Part shown: piece after piece, positions 27,447 through 36,803 of the stretch
How the letters are laid out: each line of letters opens with the position of its first letter
Position numbering within the stretch: the stretch's first letter is position 1
Source of the DNA: Myxococcales bacterium
GTDB taxonomy: Bacteria > Myxococcota_A > Polyangia > Polyangiales > Polyangiaceae
Reading direction: 5' to 3'
Assembly (NCBI GenBank): GCA_016794345.1
Contig: JAEUKE010000270.1
Location: forward strand, 248,001 to 312,000
DNA length: 64,000 nt
Notes under the pieces: model-generated
The model's input: only the letters and a program-made list of their open reading frames with translations
Told to the model about the DNA's origin: nothing
Databases searched by the model: none
Program-made: the position numbers and the translations under genes

Positions 27447-27642
27447 TGACAGTCGGACGCGCCGGGCGAGCTCGCTGAAGTCGAGCCTCCGGGTCGCGCT
27501 CGACGCCCCCGCGAGCGTCGGCCCGAAAGAGCGCATCCTCGAGAGCGCCTTCTGGCTCGCGCCTCGCGTCACCCCCAGCGTCGCGCCGGTTGCCAGCTTG
27601 TGGTCCCGCGCTCGCGCACCGCTCCCCCGGTCCGTCGACTGA
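27430..27642 (+). CDS. Small hypothetical protein (70 residues)
   Basis: An ATG at 27430 opens a 71-codon frame. Nearly all codons end in G or C, as in the neighbouring genes, which argues for coding. The first 16 residues are basic and Ser-rich and no motif is recognised. There is no clear Shine-Dalgarno sequence. Its start lies inside the inverted repeat upstream of the divergent parA. It could also be chance bias in non-coding DNA. Confidence 0.4.
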   Translation: MSAHVGDSRTRRASSLKSSLRVALDAPASVGPKERILESAFWLAPRVTPSVAPVASLWSRARAPLPRSVD

Positions 27643-27766
27643 CGGCCGGCTTCGCTTCCTTCTCCTTCTTCGTTCCTCCGAACTCCACCGTCGCCCGCCC
27701 GCGCATTCCCAGCGCGAAGCGGACGGCTCTCCGCGCCCTTTCGCCTTCTCCCGAGGGAGGATTGCC

Positions 27767-27937
27767 ATGTCGCTTCCGAAATCGTTCAAGAACTACGCCG
27801 AATTCGAACGCGAGATTCTGGCCACCGAGCGCCGCATCGGCCTGTCGCTGGAAGAGATGGTCGAAGACAACGCCTTCGACGCCGAGCTCGAGACCGACTC
27901 CGACGATCCGTTCGCCGAGATGGCCAAGGACTACTAG
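27767..27937 (+). CDS. Small acidic protein (56 residues)
   Basis: MSLPKSFKNYAEFEREIL begins a 56-residue protein with an excellent ribosome binding site (GAGGGAGG, 6 nt before ATG 27767). The N-terminal half is basic and predicted helical; the C-terminal half is strongly acidic (EEMVEDNAFDAELETDSDDPF). No family is recognised. The charge split suggests a protein- or nucleic-acid-binding adaptor. Structured non-coding sequence follows for about 540 bp. Confidence 0.7.
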   Translation: MSLPKSFKNYAEFEREILATERRIGLSLEEMVEDNAFDAELETDSDDPFAEMAKDY

Positions 27938-28237
27938 TTTTTGATCAAGCGCTGTCGCGCTTGAGGTCGCGCGACCTCGCCGTCCGAAGCCGAGTGCCGA
28001 GACCGATGGCGAGTACGGCGCCGGGACCGATTCAGGTGAAGCCTCGCCGATCGAGCCCAACATTCTGCTCGACCTCGCCCCGCAGAACCTCCCCAGCCAG
28101 GGGGCTGAGGCAGCCCCCTCAAACGCTGCGCGTTTTCACCCCGACTCCGCTGCAACTGCGCTTCGCTCCGTCGGACCTTGCCTGCACTCCGTCCAGCAAG
28201 CTGGACTCCGTGCACGCGGTTCGCGCTGCGCGCGGGG

Positions 28238-28383
28238 CCCCAACCCCGCTTGCTCGCCCCCTGAACCGCCTCACGTTCTCTCGCTTGTTTAGGGACTAGT
28301 TGGTTGGGTCGAGCGCAGAGCGCTCGACGAAGCGCACGGCCGAGGGCTCGCCGCGCATCGAAGCTCCCCAACCCCGCTTGCTC
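28238..28383 (+). repeat. 18-bp direct repeat pair
   Basis: CCCCAACCCCGCTTGCTC occurs at 28238-28255 and again at 28366-28383, 128 bp apart, within the non-coding stretch upstream of tig. The second copy is followed closely by the terminator stem. The meaning is unknown. Confidence 0.7.
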
Positions 28384-28433
28384 CCGACCGGAGCCGCAAA
28401 GACTTAAACCGCTCTCTTCCCGGGGAAGCGGTT

Positions 28434-28475
28434 GGCCCCGAAGGAGACGCCTCTCTCCTTCGGGGCCGTTTTTTT
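28434..28475 (+). terminator. Strong intrinsic terminator upstream of tig
   Basis: A 13-bp perfect stem (28434-28446, GGCCCCGAAGGAG, with 28455-28467) is followed by G and seven T residues (28469-28475). Orientation is rightward, so it ends a transcript entering from the left (the small acidic gene or a structured RNA) and isolates tig. A second hairpin (AACCGCT...AGCGGTT) lies just before it. Confidence 0.92.
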
Positions 28476-28506
28476 GAGCGCGGATCGCGGCGGTCCCGTT
28501 TCGCAT

Positions 28507-28535
28507 TTGCCGCAAGGGCGCGGGTCCGGTAAAGC
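28507..28535 (+). promoter_or_regulatory. Predicted tig promoter, nearly leaderless
   Basis: TTGCCG (28507-28512) and TAAAGC (28530-28535) are 17 bp apart. The tig ATG is at 28547, so the expected transcript start leaves about 4 nt of leader. The bases before the ATG are C-rich with no Shine-Dalgarno sequence. Confidence 0.5.
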
Positions 28536-28546
28536 CTCCGCCCCCC

Positions 28547-29812
28547 ATGCAGGTCAGTGTCGAGAAGCTCTCCCCCGTCGTCGTCGAGTTCTCCGTCGAG
28601 GTCCCTGTCGAGCGCGTGAAGTCCGAAGTGGCTCGTGCGTACCAGAGCCTCCAGAAGAACGCTCATGTCCGCGGCTACCGCCCGGGCAAAGCACCGCGCG
28701 ACATCCTGATCCACCTCTACGGCCCGCGTGTCCACGCGGACGTCGCCCAGCGCCTCGTCGACGAGACGTTGCCGGTCGCGCTCTCGGAGAAGTCGGTGCA
28801 GCCGCTGTCCAAGCCGGCGATCGCGCCGAACGAACTGTCGCCCGAGGCGTCGTTCGTCTACCGCGCGCGCTTCGAGGTCCGCCCCGAGGTGAGCGAGGTA
28901 AAGTGGGAAGGCCTCGCCGTCAAGCGGCCGAAGCTCGACATCCCGGAGAGCGCGATCGACGCGCGCATCGAGGAGCTGCGTCGCGAGCACTCCACCCTGC
29001 AGGCGCCGGAGCCCGAGCGCGCCGCGAAGGACGGCGACGTCGTCGGCGTCAGCTTCGTGCTCGAGATCGACGGCACCGCGCACCCGTCCGGCGAGCAGTC
29101 GATCACGACCGAGCTCGGTCGCGGCGAGACCATGAAGGAGATCGAGCAGGCGCTCAGCGGCGCCAGCGTCGGCGACACGAAGGAGGTCTCGGTGGACTTC
29201 CCGCAGAACCACCCGGCCCAGGATCTCCGCGGCAAGAAGGGCACGTTCAAGATCACCGTCAAGGAGATCAAGGAGCGCGTCCTGCCGGCCGTCGACGACG
29301 AGCTCGCGAAGGACTGCGGCGACTACGCCGATCTCGCCGCCCTCAAGGGCAAGCTCCGCGAGGAGCTCGAGAAGGCCGCCAAGCAGCGCCAGAGCGAGGT
29401 GGTCGCCGAGCAGCTCGTCGAGCAGCTCTGCAGCGCCAACCCCATCCCGGTGCCGCCGACCCTCGTCGAGCAGCAGGCCGCGATGACCGAGCGCGAGCTC
29501 ACGCAGCAGGCACGCCGCATGGGCCAGCGCATCGACCCGAACGCGCTCCGCGCGGGCGCCCGCGCCGACGCCGAGAAGAAGGTGCGCGCGGGCCTGCTGA
29601 TGGCCGAGATCGCGAAGATCAAGAGCGTCAAGGTCGAGGAGGCCGACATCGAGAAGGGCTACACGGAGCTCGCCGCCCAGACCGGGAAAAACGTCGCCAA
29701 GCTCAAGGCGGAGTACCGCGACCCCAAGAAGCGCGAGATGCTCATCGCCATGATCCTCGAGGACAAGATCCTGGACCTGCTCGAAGGCGCGGCTGCGGTT
29801 ACGGAAGAGTGA
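28547..29812 (+). CDS. tig: Trigger factor (ribosome-associated chaperone and prolyl isomerase)
   Basis: A 421-residue trigger factor, which binds ribosomal protein L23 and shields nascent chains. The N-terminal ribosome-binding domain has VRGYRPGKAPRDIL (the family's GFRxGKxP signature). The FKBP-type isomerase domain starts around residue 150 (GDVVGVSFVLEIDG...MKEIEQALSGASVGDTKEV), and helical arms make up the C-terminal substrate-binding part. It heads the conserved series tig-clpP-clpX-lon. A palindromic repeat and a promoter separate it from clpP. Confidence 0.96.
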   Translation: MQVSVEKLSPVVVEFSVEVPVERVKSEVARAYQSLQKNAHVRGYRPGKAPRDILIHLYGPRVHADVAQRLVDETLPVALSEKSVQPLSKPAIAPNELSPEASFVYRARFEVRPEVSEVKWEGLAVKRPKLDIPESAIDARIEELRREHSTLQAPEPERAAKDGDVVGVSFVLEIDGTAHPSGEQSITTELGRGETMKEIEQALSGASVGDTKEVSVDFPQNHPAQDLRGKKGTFKITVKEIKERVLPAVDDELAKDCGDYADLAALKGKLREELEKAAKQRQSEVVAEQLVEQLCSANPIPVPPTLVEQQAAMTERELTQQARRMGQRIDPNALRAGARADAEKKVRAGLLMAEIAKIKSVKVEEADIEKGYTELAAQTGKNVAKLKAEYRDPKKREMLIAMILEDKILDLLEGAAAVTEE

Positions 29813-29855
29813 CGGCGTCGCCGCCCTCGCCGACAGACAGGCCTTCCCTGTAGAT

Positions 29856-29896
29856 TCCTCCCCCCCGGCCCCCCTCCGTTCGCGGAGGGGGGAGGG
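29856..29896 (+). repeat. GC palindrome repeat, copy E (tig-clpP gap)
   Basis: A 10-bp perfect stem (29869-29878, CCCCCCTCCG, with 29883-29892) closes a TTCG loop. The head CCTCCCCCCCGG precedes it and GGAGGG follows. It lies 43 bp after the tig stop and before the predicted clpP promoter. Confidence 0.82.
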
Positions 29897-29908
29897 CGCG
29901 TCGCGGAC

Positions 29909-29938
29909 TTCGACATCCCCCAGACCTCACGCTATATC
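29909..29938 (+). promoter_or_regulatory. Predicted clpP promoter, nearly leaderless
   Basis: TTCGAC (29909-29914) and TATATC (29933-29938) are 18 bp apart. The clpP ATG at 29951 is only 12 nt past the -10 box, and no Shine-Dalgarno sequence is present. Confidence 0.45.
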
Positions 29939-29950
29939 TCCGGACCCCTC

Positions 29951-30655
29951 ATGCGACGAATCGAGAACCGTACGCAGGCGATGCAGTTTCTGGAGGCGAG
30001 CGGAGAGCGGCTCGCCGGCGAGCACGATCAGGCGACGCGCGAGCTCGGTCACTACATCATCCCGTCGGTCACGGAGATCACCCACCGCGGCGAGCGCGAG
30101 TGGCACATCTTCAGCCGCCTCCTGAAGGACCGCATCGTGTTCCTCGGGACGGACGTGGACGACTACGTCTGCAACGCGGTCATCGCTCAGCTCCTCTTCC
30201 TGGAGAGCGAAGACCCCGACAAAGACGTGCAGATCTACATCAACAGCCCGGGCGGCGTGGTGACGGCCGGCATCGGCATCTACGACACCATGCAATACGT
30301 CCGCTGCCCGGTCTCGACCATGTGCATCGGGCAGGCCGCGAGCATGGGCGCCATTCTTCTGGCCGCGGGCCAGAAGAAGCGGCGGTTCAGCCTGCCGAAC
30401 TCCCGCATCATGATCCACCAGCCGCTCGGCGGGGCGCGCGGGCAGGCCACCGACATCGAAATCCAGGCTCGCGAGATCAAGCGGATCAAGGACCTCTTGA
30501 TCCAGATCCTGGTGGACGCGACCGGGAAGGACCGCGACCAAATCGCAAACGATGTCGAGCGCGACTTCTACCTCACCGCGGCAGAGGCCAAAGAATATGG
30601 CCTCATCGACGAGGTGATTCCGAAGCGTGAGAAGCTGGCCAAGGACAGCCGGTGA
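29951..30655 (+). CDS. clpP: ATP-dependent Clp protease proteolytic subunit
   Basis: A 234-residue ClpP serine protease that forms double heptameric rings and degrades proteins fed by ClpX. The catalytic triad is Ser131 (GQAASMGA), His156 (IMIHQPLGG) and Asp205 (NDVERDFYL), with the oxyanion segment INSPGGVVTAG. The N terminus is about 20-35 residues longer than usual (MRRIENRTQAMQFLEASGERL), perhaps a propeptide. clpX follows 132 bp downstream with its own predicted promoter. Confidence 0.96.
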   Translation: MRRIENRTQAMQFLEASGERLAGEHDQATRELGHYIIPSVTEITHRGEREWHIFSRLLKDRIVFLGTDVDDYVCNAVIAQLLFLESEDPDKDVQIYINSPGGVVTAGIGIYDTMQYVRCPVSTMCIGQAASMGAILLAAGQKKRRFSLPNSRIMIHQPLGGARGQATDIEIQAREIKRIKDLLIQILVDATGKDRDQIANDVERDFYLTAAEAKEYGLIDEVIPKREKLAKDSR

Positions 30656-30677
30656 CGAGGCGCGGCCGGCCATCGTC

Positions 30678-30706
30678 TTGCCGCCGTTTGGGCCGAGGTC
30701 TAGACT
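30678..30706 (+). promoter_or_regulatory. Predicted clpX promoter
   Basis: TTGCCG (30678-30683) and TAGACT (30701-30706) are 17 bp apart in the clpP-clpX gap. The -35 box is the same as that predicted for tig. The leader would be about 75 nt and contains a normal ribosome binding site (GAGGG). Confidence 0.5.
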
Positions 30707-30787
30707 CTTTCCCTTGGTCCCGCCCACCTTCGGAAGAGCGAGGCCGGTGCCGTAGAGGACTGTACCGTCAGTACACCAGAGGGCAGC

Positions 30788-32050
<1,263 letters not shown>

Positions 32051-32080
32051 CGCCACTCCGTTTCCTCGATGTCCGTTGTT

Positions 32081-32117
32081 TCTCCCCCCCAACCCCCCTC
32101 ACTGCGTGAGGGGGGAG
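32081..32117 (+). repeat. GC palindrome repeat, copy F (clpX-lon gap)
   Basis: A 10-bp perfect stem (32093-32102, CCCCCCTCAC, with 32106-32115) closes loop TGC after the head TCTCCCCCCCAA. It fills most of the 85-bp gap between clpX and lon and ends 18 bp before the lon ATG. Confidence 0.82.
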
Positions 32118-32135
32118 TAGGCGTAGCAGGCTGGG

Positions 32136-34646
32136 ATGTTCTTTAAGTCGGACGGGCGCGGGCGGACGAGCGGCGACAAGAGCATTCCGCTGGTGCCGCT
32201 CCGCGACATCATCATCTTCCCCCACATGGTCTCGCAGCTCTTCGTGGGCCGCGAGAAGAGCATCGCCGCGCTCGACGAGGCGATGAGCCGCGACAAGTCG
32301 AAGGAGATCTTCCTCGCGGCTCAGCGTCACGCGAAGACGAACGAGCCGGGCTTCGACGACATCTTCACGGTCGGCGCCGTCGGCGTGATCATGCAGCTGC
32401 TCCGCCTTCCTGACGGAACCGTCAGGGTCACGGTGGAGGGGCGCCGCCGCGCGCGCATCAAGCGCTTCGTCCAGGCGGACCCGTTCTTCGCCGTCGACTG
32501 GGAGGAGATCCCCGAGGTCGTGGAGCAGGGCGTCGAGATCGAGGCGCTCATGCGGAGCGTCGCCTCGACGTTCGGCGAATACGGCAAGCTCAACAACAAG
32601 AAGATCGGCCCCGAGCTCGTCGTGAGCGTCCAGGCGATCGACGACCCGGCGCGCCTCAGCGACACGGTCATCGCCAACCTTCCCACGGTCAAGCTCTCGG
32701 ATCGTCAGGGGCTCCTCGAGACCCCCGACGCCCGCGCCCGCCTCGAACGCCTCATGGAGCTCATGCAGGCGGAGATCGAGATCCTTCAGGTGGAGAGGAA
32801 GATCCGCTCCCGCGTCAAGAAGCAGATGGAGAAGACGCAGAAGGAGTACTACCTGAACGAGCAGATGCAGGCCATCCAGAAGGAGCTGGGCGGCGGCGAG
32901 CGCGACGAGTTCAAGAACGAAATCCAAGAGGTCGAGGCCACGCTCAAGAACAAGCGGATGAGCGAAGAGGCCGCGCAGAAGGTCCGCAAAGAGCTCAAGA
33001 AGCTCAAGATGATGCACCCGACGAGCGCCGAGGCGACCGTCGTGCGCAACTACATCGACTGGATCCTCGAGCTCCCCTGGTACGACAAGACCGAAGAACG
33101 CTTCGACCTCAAAGAAGCCGAGGCCATCCTCGAAGAGGACCACTACGGCCTGAAGAAGATCAAGGAGCGCATCCTCGAGTACCTCGCGGTGCAGGCGCTC
33201 ACGAAGAAGCTGAAGGGCCCGGTGCTCTGCTTCGTCGGCCCGCCCGGCGTCGGCAAGACGAGCCTCGGCAAGAGCATCGCCCGCGCGACCGGCCGCAAGT
33301 TCGTGCGCCTCGCGCTCGGCGGCGTCCGCGACGAGGCGGAGATCCGCGGCCACCGGCGCACGTACATCGGCGCGCTCCCCGGCAAGATCGTCCAGAGCCT
33401 GAAGAAGGTCGGCGCGGGCAACCCGGTGTTCCTGCTCGACGAGGTCGACAAGATGTCGAGCGACTTCCGCGGCGACCCCGCGGCGGCCCTGCTCGAGGTG
33501 CTCGATCCCGAGCAGAACCACGCGTTCAACGATCACTATCTCGACCTCGACTACGATCTCTCGGACGTGATGTTCATCACGACGGCGAACTCGCTGTCGG
33601 GCATCCCGGTCCCCCTGCAGGACCGCATGGAGATCATCCAGCTCTCCGGCTACACCGAATTCGAGAAGCTCAACATCGCGCAGAAGTACCTCGTCCCGCG
33701 CCAGCGGCACGACTGCGGCCTCGACGACGTCGAGGTCGACATGAGCGAGGGGGCGATTCGCACGATCATCCACCACTACACGAAGGAGAGCGGCGTTCGC
33801 TCGCTCGAGCGCGAGATCGCCAGCGTGTGCCGCAAGCTCGCCCGGCGCGTGGTGGAGGAGGGCAAGGACCAGCGCATCGAGGTGACCGCGCGCGCGATCC
33901 CCAAGCTCCTCGGCGTGCCGAAGTACCGCGTCGGCAAGGCGGAGGAGAAGAGCGAGGTCGGCCTCGTCAACGGCCTGGCCGTGACGAGCGTCGGCGGCGA
34001 CCTCCTCCCCGCGGAGGCCACGGTCTTCCCCGGCAAAGGCAAGGTCACCATCACCGGCCTCGTCGAGAAGGGCATGGAAGAGAGCGGGCAGGCGGCCATG
34101 AGCTACGTGCGAGCCCGCCTCGAGCGCCTCGGCCTCCCGGAGGACATCCACCAGAAGGTGGACGTGCACGTGCACTTCCCCGACTTCGTCAAGAAAGACG
34201 GCCCGAGCGCCGGCGTGACGATCGTCACCGCGATCGTGAGCGCATTGCTCAAGGCGCCGGTCCGACACGACCTGGCGATGACGGGGGAGATCACCCTCCG
34301 CGGGCGCGTGCTCCCCATCGGCGGCGTGAAGGAGAAGCTCCTCGCGGCTCACCGCTCGCGCATCGCGACGGTGCTCCTCCCCAAGGAGAACCGCAAGGAC
34401 CTGCGCGACGTCCCGCGGCGCGTGCTCGCGTCGCTGCGGCTCGTCCTGGTCGACCACATCGACGACGTCCTGCGGGAGGCGCTCATCGTGGACGACCCCG
34501 ACAAGCTCTTCGGGCCCACGCACGGCGTCGTGGAGTACCGCGGCGGGGAGCTCTACGCGGAGCCCGCGCAGGCCCCGGCGGCGCCGCAGCCCGCCCCGGG
34601 CGGAACGCCCGAGCCTGCCCCGGACGGTAGGCCCGCGGCGGAATAG
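32136..34646 (+). CDS. lon: ATP-dependent protease Lon
   Basis: An 836-residue LonA protease. The N-terminal substrate-binding domain (IPLVPLRDIIIFPHMVSQLFVGREKSI) is followed by a coiled-coil region, the AAA+ module (Walker A GPPGVGKTSLGKS at about 368; VFLLDEVDKM) and the protease domain. The catalytic dyad is Ser691 (KDGPSAGV) and Lys732 (IGGVKEKL). A Pro/Ala-rich tail of about 30 residues (QAPAAPQPAPGG) extends past the usual end. It degrades misfolded and regulatory proteins, as the fourth member of the proteostasis cluster. Confidence 0.97.
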   Translation: MFFKSDGRGRTSGDKSIPLVPLRDIIIFPHMVSQLFVGREKSIAALDEAMSRDKSKEIFLAAQRHAKTNEPGFDDIFTVGAVGVIMQLLRLPDGTVRVTVEGRRRARIKRFVQADPFFAVDWEEIPEVVEQGVEIEALMRSVASTFGEYGKLNNKKIGPELVVSVQAIDDPARLSDTVIANLPTVKLSDRQGLLETPDARARLERLMELMQAEIEILQVERKIRSRVKKQMEKTQKEYYLNEQMQAIQKELGGGERDEFKNEIQEVEATLKNKRMSEEAAQKVRKELKKLKMMHPTSAEATVVRNYIDWILELPWYDKTEERFDLKEAEAILEEDHYGLKKIKERILEYLAVQALTKKLKGPVLCFVGPPGVGKTSLGKSIARATGRKFVRLALGGVRDEAEIRGHRRTYIGALPGKIVQSLKKVGAGNPVFLLDEVDKMSSDFRGDPAAALLEVLDPEQNHAFNDHYLDLDYDLSDVMFITTANSLSGIPVPLQDRMEIIQLSGYTEFEKLNIAQKYLVPRQRHDCGLDDVEVDMSEGAIRTIIHHYTKESGVRSLEREIASVCRKLARRVVEEGKDQRIEVTARAIPKLLGVPKYRVGKAEEKSEVGLVNGLAVTSVGGDLLPAEATVFPGKGKVTITGLVEKGMEESGQAAMSYVRARLERLGLPEDIHQKVDVHVHFPDFVKKDGPSAGVTIVTAIVSALLKAPVRHDLAMTGEITLRGRVLPIGGVKEKLLAAHRSRIATVLLPKENRKDLRDVPRRVLASLRLVLVDHIDDVLREALIVDDPDKLFGPTHGVVEYRGGELYAEPAQAPAAPQPAPGGTPEPAPDGRPAAE

Positions 34647-34647
34647 G

Positions 34648-35592
34648 ATGTCGAGTCGAGCGGCGTGGTCGAGGCGGGGAGCGGTCGTCGCTGGACCGGC
34701 TTGGCCGTGGGGCGTCGCCTGTCTCGGGCTGCTCGCGAGCGGCTGCTTCGTCGACGCGATCGGCTCCCTTGCTTCGGACGGCGGGGCCGGCGGCGCCGCC
34801 CAGACGACAAGCTCCTCTTCGAGCGCGGGACAGACCACGACGTCGCAGACGAGCACGTCGTCGCAGACGAGCGCGGTCTCCACCGGCGGCATGGGCGTCG
34901 GCGGCGAGGGAGGGCAGGGCGGCGCCCCGTGCCCCGATCACGCGCTCGAGCTCGACGGCGACGACCTCGCGCGGTTCAATGACGAAGCCGTCAACATCAG
35001 CGACGACTTCTCGTTCGGGGCCTGGGTGTACCCGATCCAGCCACCGTGGTACCAGGCGATGGACGGCGAGCTCTCGTTCGTCTTCATCATCGACCACGCC
35101 GACGTCGGGGGACATGACGGCTATCTGCTCGGCTTCGGCGAAAGCTCCGACAACGGCCAGCCCATCGCGGCCGTGTTCACCTATCCGTTCGGCAGCACGT
35201 GCACCGCGCAGGCGCCCATCGCCTGGAACAAGTGGGTCCACCTGGCTGCGCGCTACAACGACGACATCGGTGGGGACGACCTGTTCCTCTACGTGGACGG
35301 GTTGGAGGTCGAGTCGACGAACTGCTCGGCCCCGCCACCCGTCGGCTACGACGGCGACCTGGTGCTCGGCGGCTACGGCCTCGACGACAATCAGTTCTTC
35401 GTCGGCGCCATCGACGACGTGTATGTGAAGAAGGGCGGCCCAGTCGCCGACATCGACGCGCCGCTCACCTGCAACGGGCTCGTCGCTGCCTTCGATTTCG
35501 AAGCGGGGCCCTCCTCGCTTTGCGCGGCGCCTTCGATCACGCTCGCGCTGGACGCGGCGCCGGCCGATCCCGAGATCACTTGCGGACCCTGA
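34648..35592 (+). CDS. LamG/concanavalin-type lectin-fold lipoprotein
   Basis: A 314-residue lipoprotein (lipobox LLASGC) with a long low-complexity linker of Thr/Ser/Gln and then Gly (about 45-90). From there a laminin-G-like jelly roll is seen: ALELDGDDLARFNDEAVNISDDFSFGAWVYP, WNKWVHLAARYND, LFLYVDGLEVES, LVLGGYG and FVGAIDDVYV. Such domains usually bind glycans or proteins at the surface. ATG follows the lon stop by one base, so it may be translated with lon even though the function differs. Confidence 0.85.
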   Translation: MSSRAAWSRRGAVVAGPAWPWGVACLGLLASGCFVDAIGSLASDGGAGGAAQTTSSSSSAGQTTTSQTSTSSQTSAVSTGGMGVGGEGGQGGAPCPDHALELDGDDLARFNDEAVNISDDFSFGAWVYPIQPPWYQAMDGELSFVFIIDHADVGGHDGYLLGFGESSDNGQPIAAVFTYPFGSTCTAQAPIAWNKWVHLAARYNDDIGGDDLFLYVDGLEVESTNCSAPPPVGYDGDLVLGGYGLDDNQFFVGAIDDVYVKKGGPVADIDAPLTCNGLVAAFDFEAGPSSLCAAPSITLALDAAPADPEITCGP

Positions 35593-35625
35593 GGTCGGCG
35601 AGCGAAGCCCTCCGAGCGATGCCCC

Positions 35626-36630
35626 TCACTCCGGGACGAACTCGTCACACGCGTCCTCGATGAGGCCCACGGCCTCTGCGAAAAACGGCGTGTAGTCGTC
35701 CAGCTCCACCGAGGCCTCGAGCCCTTTCGCGTCCCAGAGGCCGATGAAGTCGTGCCAACGCAGACCGGCCGCGCCCCCCGAGTAGGGCGTGAGCCCGAGG
35801 ACCACCACCGCGTTTGTGTTGCCTCCTTTGGCGGCGACCACCGCGTCGTACCAGCTCTGCGGGGTGCCGGTGTCTTCGTCGTTCGGATCGTCGCTGATGA
35901 ACGTGATGACGAGGATGGCGTCCGAGCGGAGGAAGCCATCGTTGCACCCGCCCGGTCCCTCTAGCTCGGGCGAGAGGGCGCCGACGATGGCCTCCATCGG
36001 GCGCTCGGACGGGTGCCCGGCGGTGCCTACCTTGGCCATGCAGGCGAACGTGGCCGCCGCGTCGGGGTCGCCCTCGATGATGTACCGGCCGCCCCCGTAG
36101 ACCTTACACGGCATGTTGCTCGCGTACTCCCCGGCAGGGTGGACCACGCCGGCTCCTCGCACGCGATCACACTCCTCGAAGGTCGTGCTCTCGATGTAGG
36201 CGTTGCAGGTCTGGTGCTCCGGCGTCTCGCCCATCCAACCGTTGGCGGTGTCGCAGCGGCCCCACGCGTCCGTGTCGGCGACGAGGATGTGATAGTCGCT
36301 GCTGGCCGCGACCGTGTTCTGGATGGTGTCCATGAACCCGGGGAAGCTCGCGACAAGCGCGACCTGCTCGTCATTCATCGAGACCGAGTTGTCGATGACG
36401 AACAGGAAGTCGACCTTCGTGCAGCCTTCCTGGTTTCCGCCCCCGCTTCCGCTGCTCTGGCCGAACCCCGTTCCGGTGCTCCCACCGGCGCCCGCGGTCA
36501 CCGCGGTCGTCGCGCCTCCGCCCTCGCCGCTCGGCGAGCCGCCGGATCCTCCTTGGTCCTGATTGGTCTCGTCACAGCCCATCGAGAGCGTCGCGAGCCC
36601 CGCAGTCAGGAGGAAGGTCGTCCGCCGCAT
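35626..36630 (-). CDS. vWA-domain lipoprotein
   Basis: A 334-residue lipoprotein (lipobox LSMGC) with a Gly/Ser/Thr-rich linker to about residue 65. The vWA domain follows at once: VDFLFVIDNSVSMNDEQ holds an intact DxSxS metal site, followed by DYHILVADTDAWGRC and AILVITFISDDPND. Several Cys pairs suggest disulfides. This layout is common in Polyangiales surface proteins of unknown role. It is convergent with the LamG gene, 33 bp apart. Confidence 0.88.
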   Translation of the reverse strand: MRRTTFLLTAGLATLSMGCDETNQDQGGSGGSPSGEGGGATTAVTAGAGGSTGTGFGQSSGSGGGNQEGCTKVDFLFVIDNSVSMNDEQVALVASFPGFMDTIQNTVAASSDYHILVADTDAWGRCDTANGWMGETPEHQTCNAYIESTTFEECDRVRGAGVVHPAGEYASNMPCKVYGGGRYIIEGDPDAAATFACMAKVGTAGHPSERPMEAIVGALSPELEGPGGCNDGFLRSDAILVITFISDDPNDEDTGTPQSWYDAVVAAKGGNTNAVVVLGLTPYSGGAAGLRWHDFIGLWDAKGLEASVELDDYTPFFAEAVGLIEDACDEFVPE

Positions 36631-36803
36631 GCTTGGCGCGAAGCAGGAGTCGTGCCGCTTTTCGATGAAACAAGAACTTCTCGACGTCACGAGAACCGGA
36701 GGCGCAGGTGTCCACTCCACGTTGACAGTTTCGGGTGACGACGAAACCCCGCGGTTGACACCGGTGCACGTGGCGTCCGCGGCCGTGCGCGCGACGTGAA
36801 AGC

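Larger units (their letters stand above)
27938..28475 (+). ncRNA. Candidate structured RNA or long 3' UTR ending in a terminator
   Basis: A 609-bp gap without a plausible gene separates the small acidic ORF and tig, and most of it shows unusual structure. Perfect hairpins occur at 27945-27964 (8-bp stem, TGTC loop), 27965-27976 (GGTCGCGCGACC), 28100-28118 (7-bp stem) and 28308-28328 (9-bp stem, AGA loop), plus an 18-bp direct repeat. The region ends in the terminator at 28434-28475. The two possibilities are an extended 3' UTR of the small ORF or an independent RNA. No match to tmRNA, 6S, RNase P or SRP RNA was recognised. Confidence 0.35.

Noticed and set aside
27421..27789. 122-codon minus-strand frame opposite the two small ORFs
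   Set aside because: It has no SD and Arg-rich shadow composition. The plus-strand ORFs have better start signals or codon bias.
27938..28475. tRNA, tmRNA, 6S, SRP or RNase P RNA in the gap before tig
   Set aside because: None of the conserved landmarks (T-loop GGTTCGA with acceptor stem, RNase P core, SRP GNAR tetraloop arm) was found.
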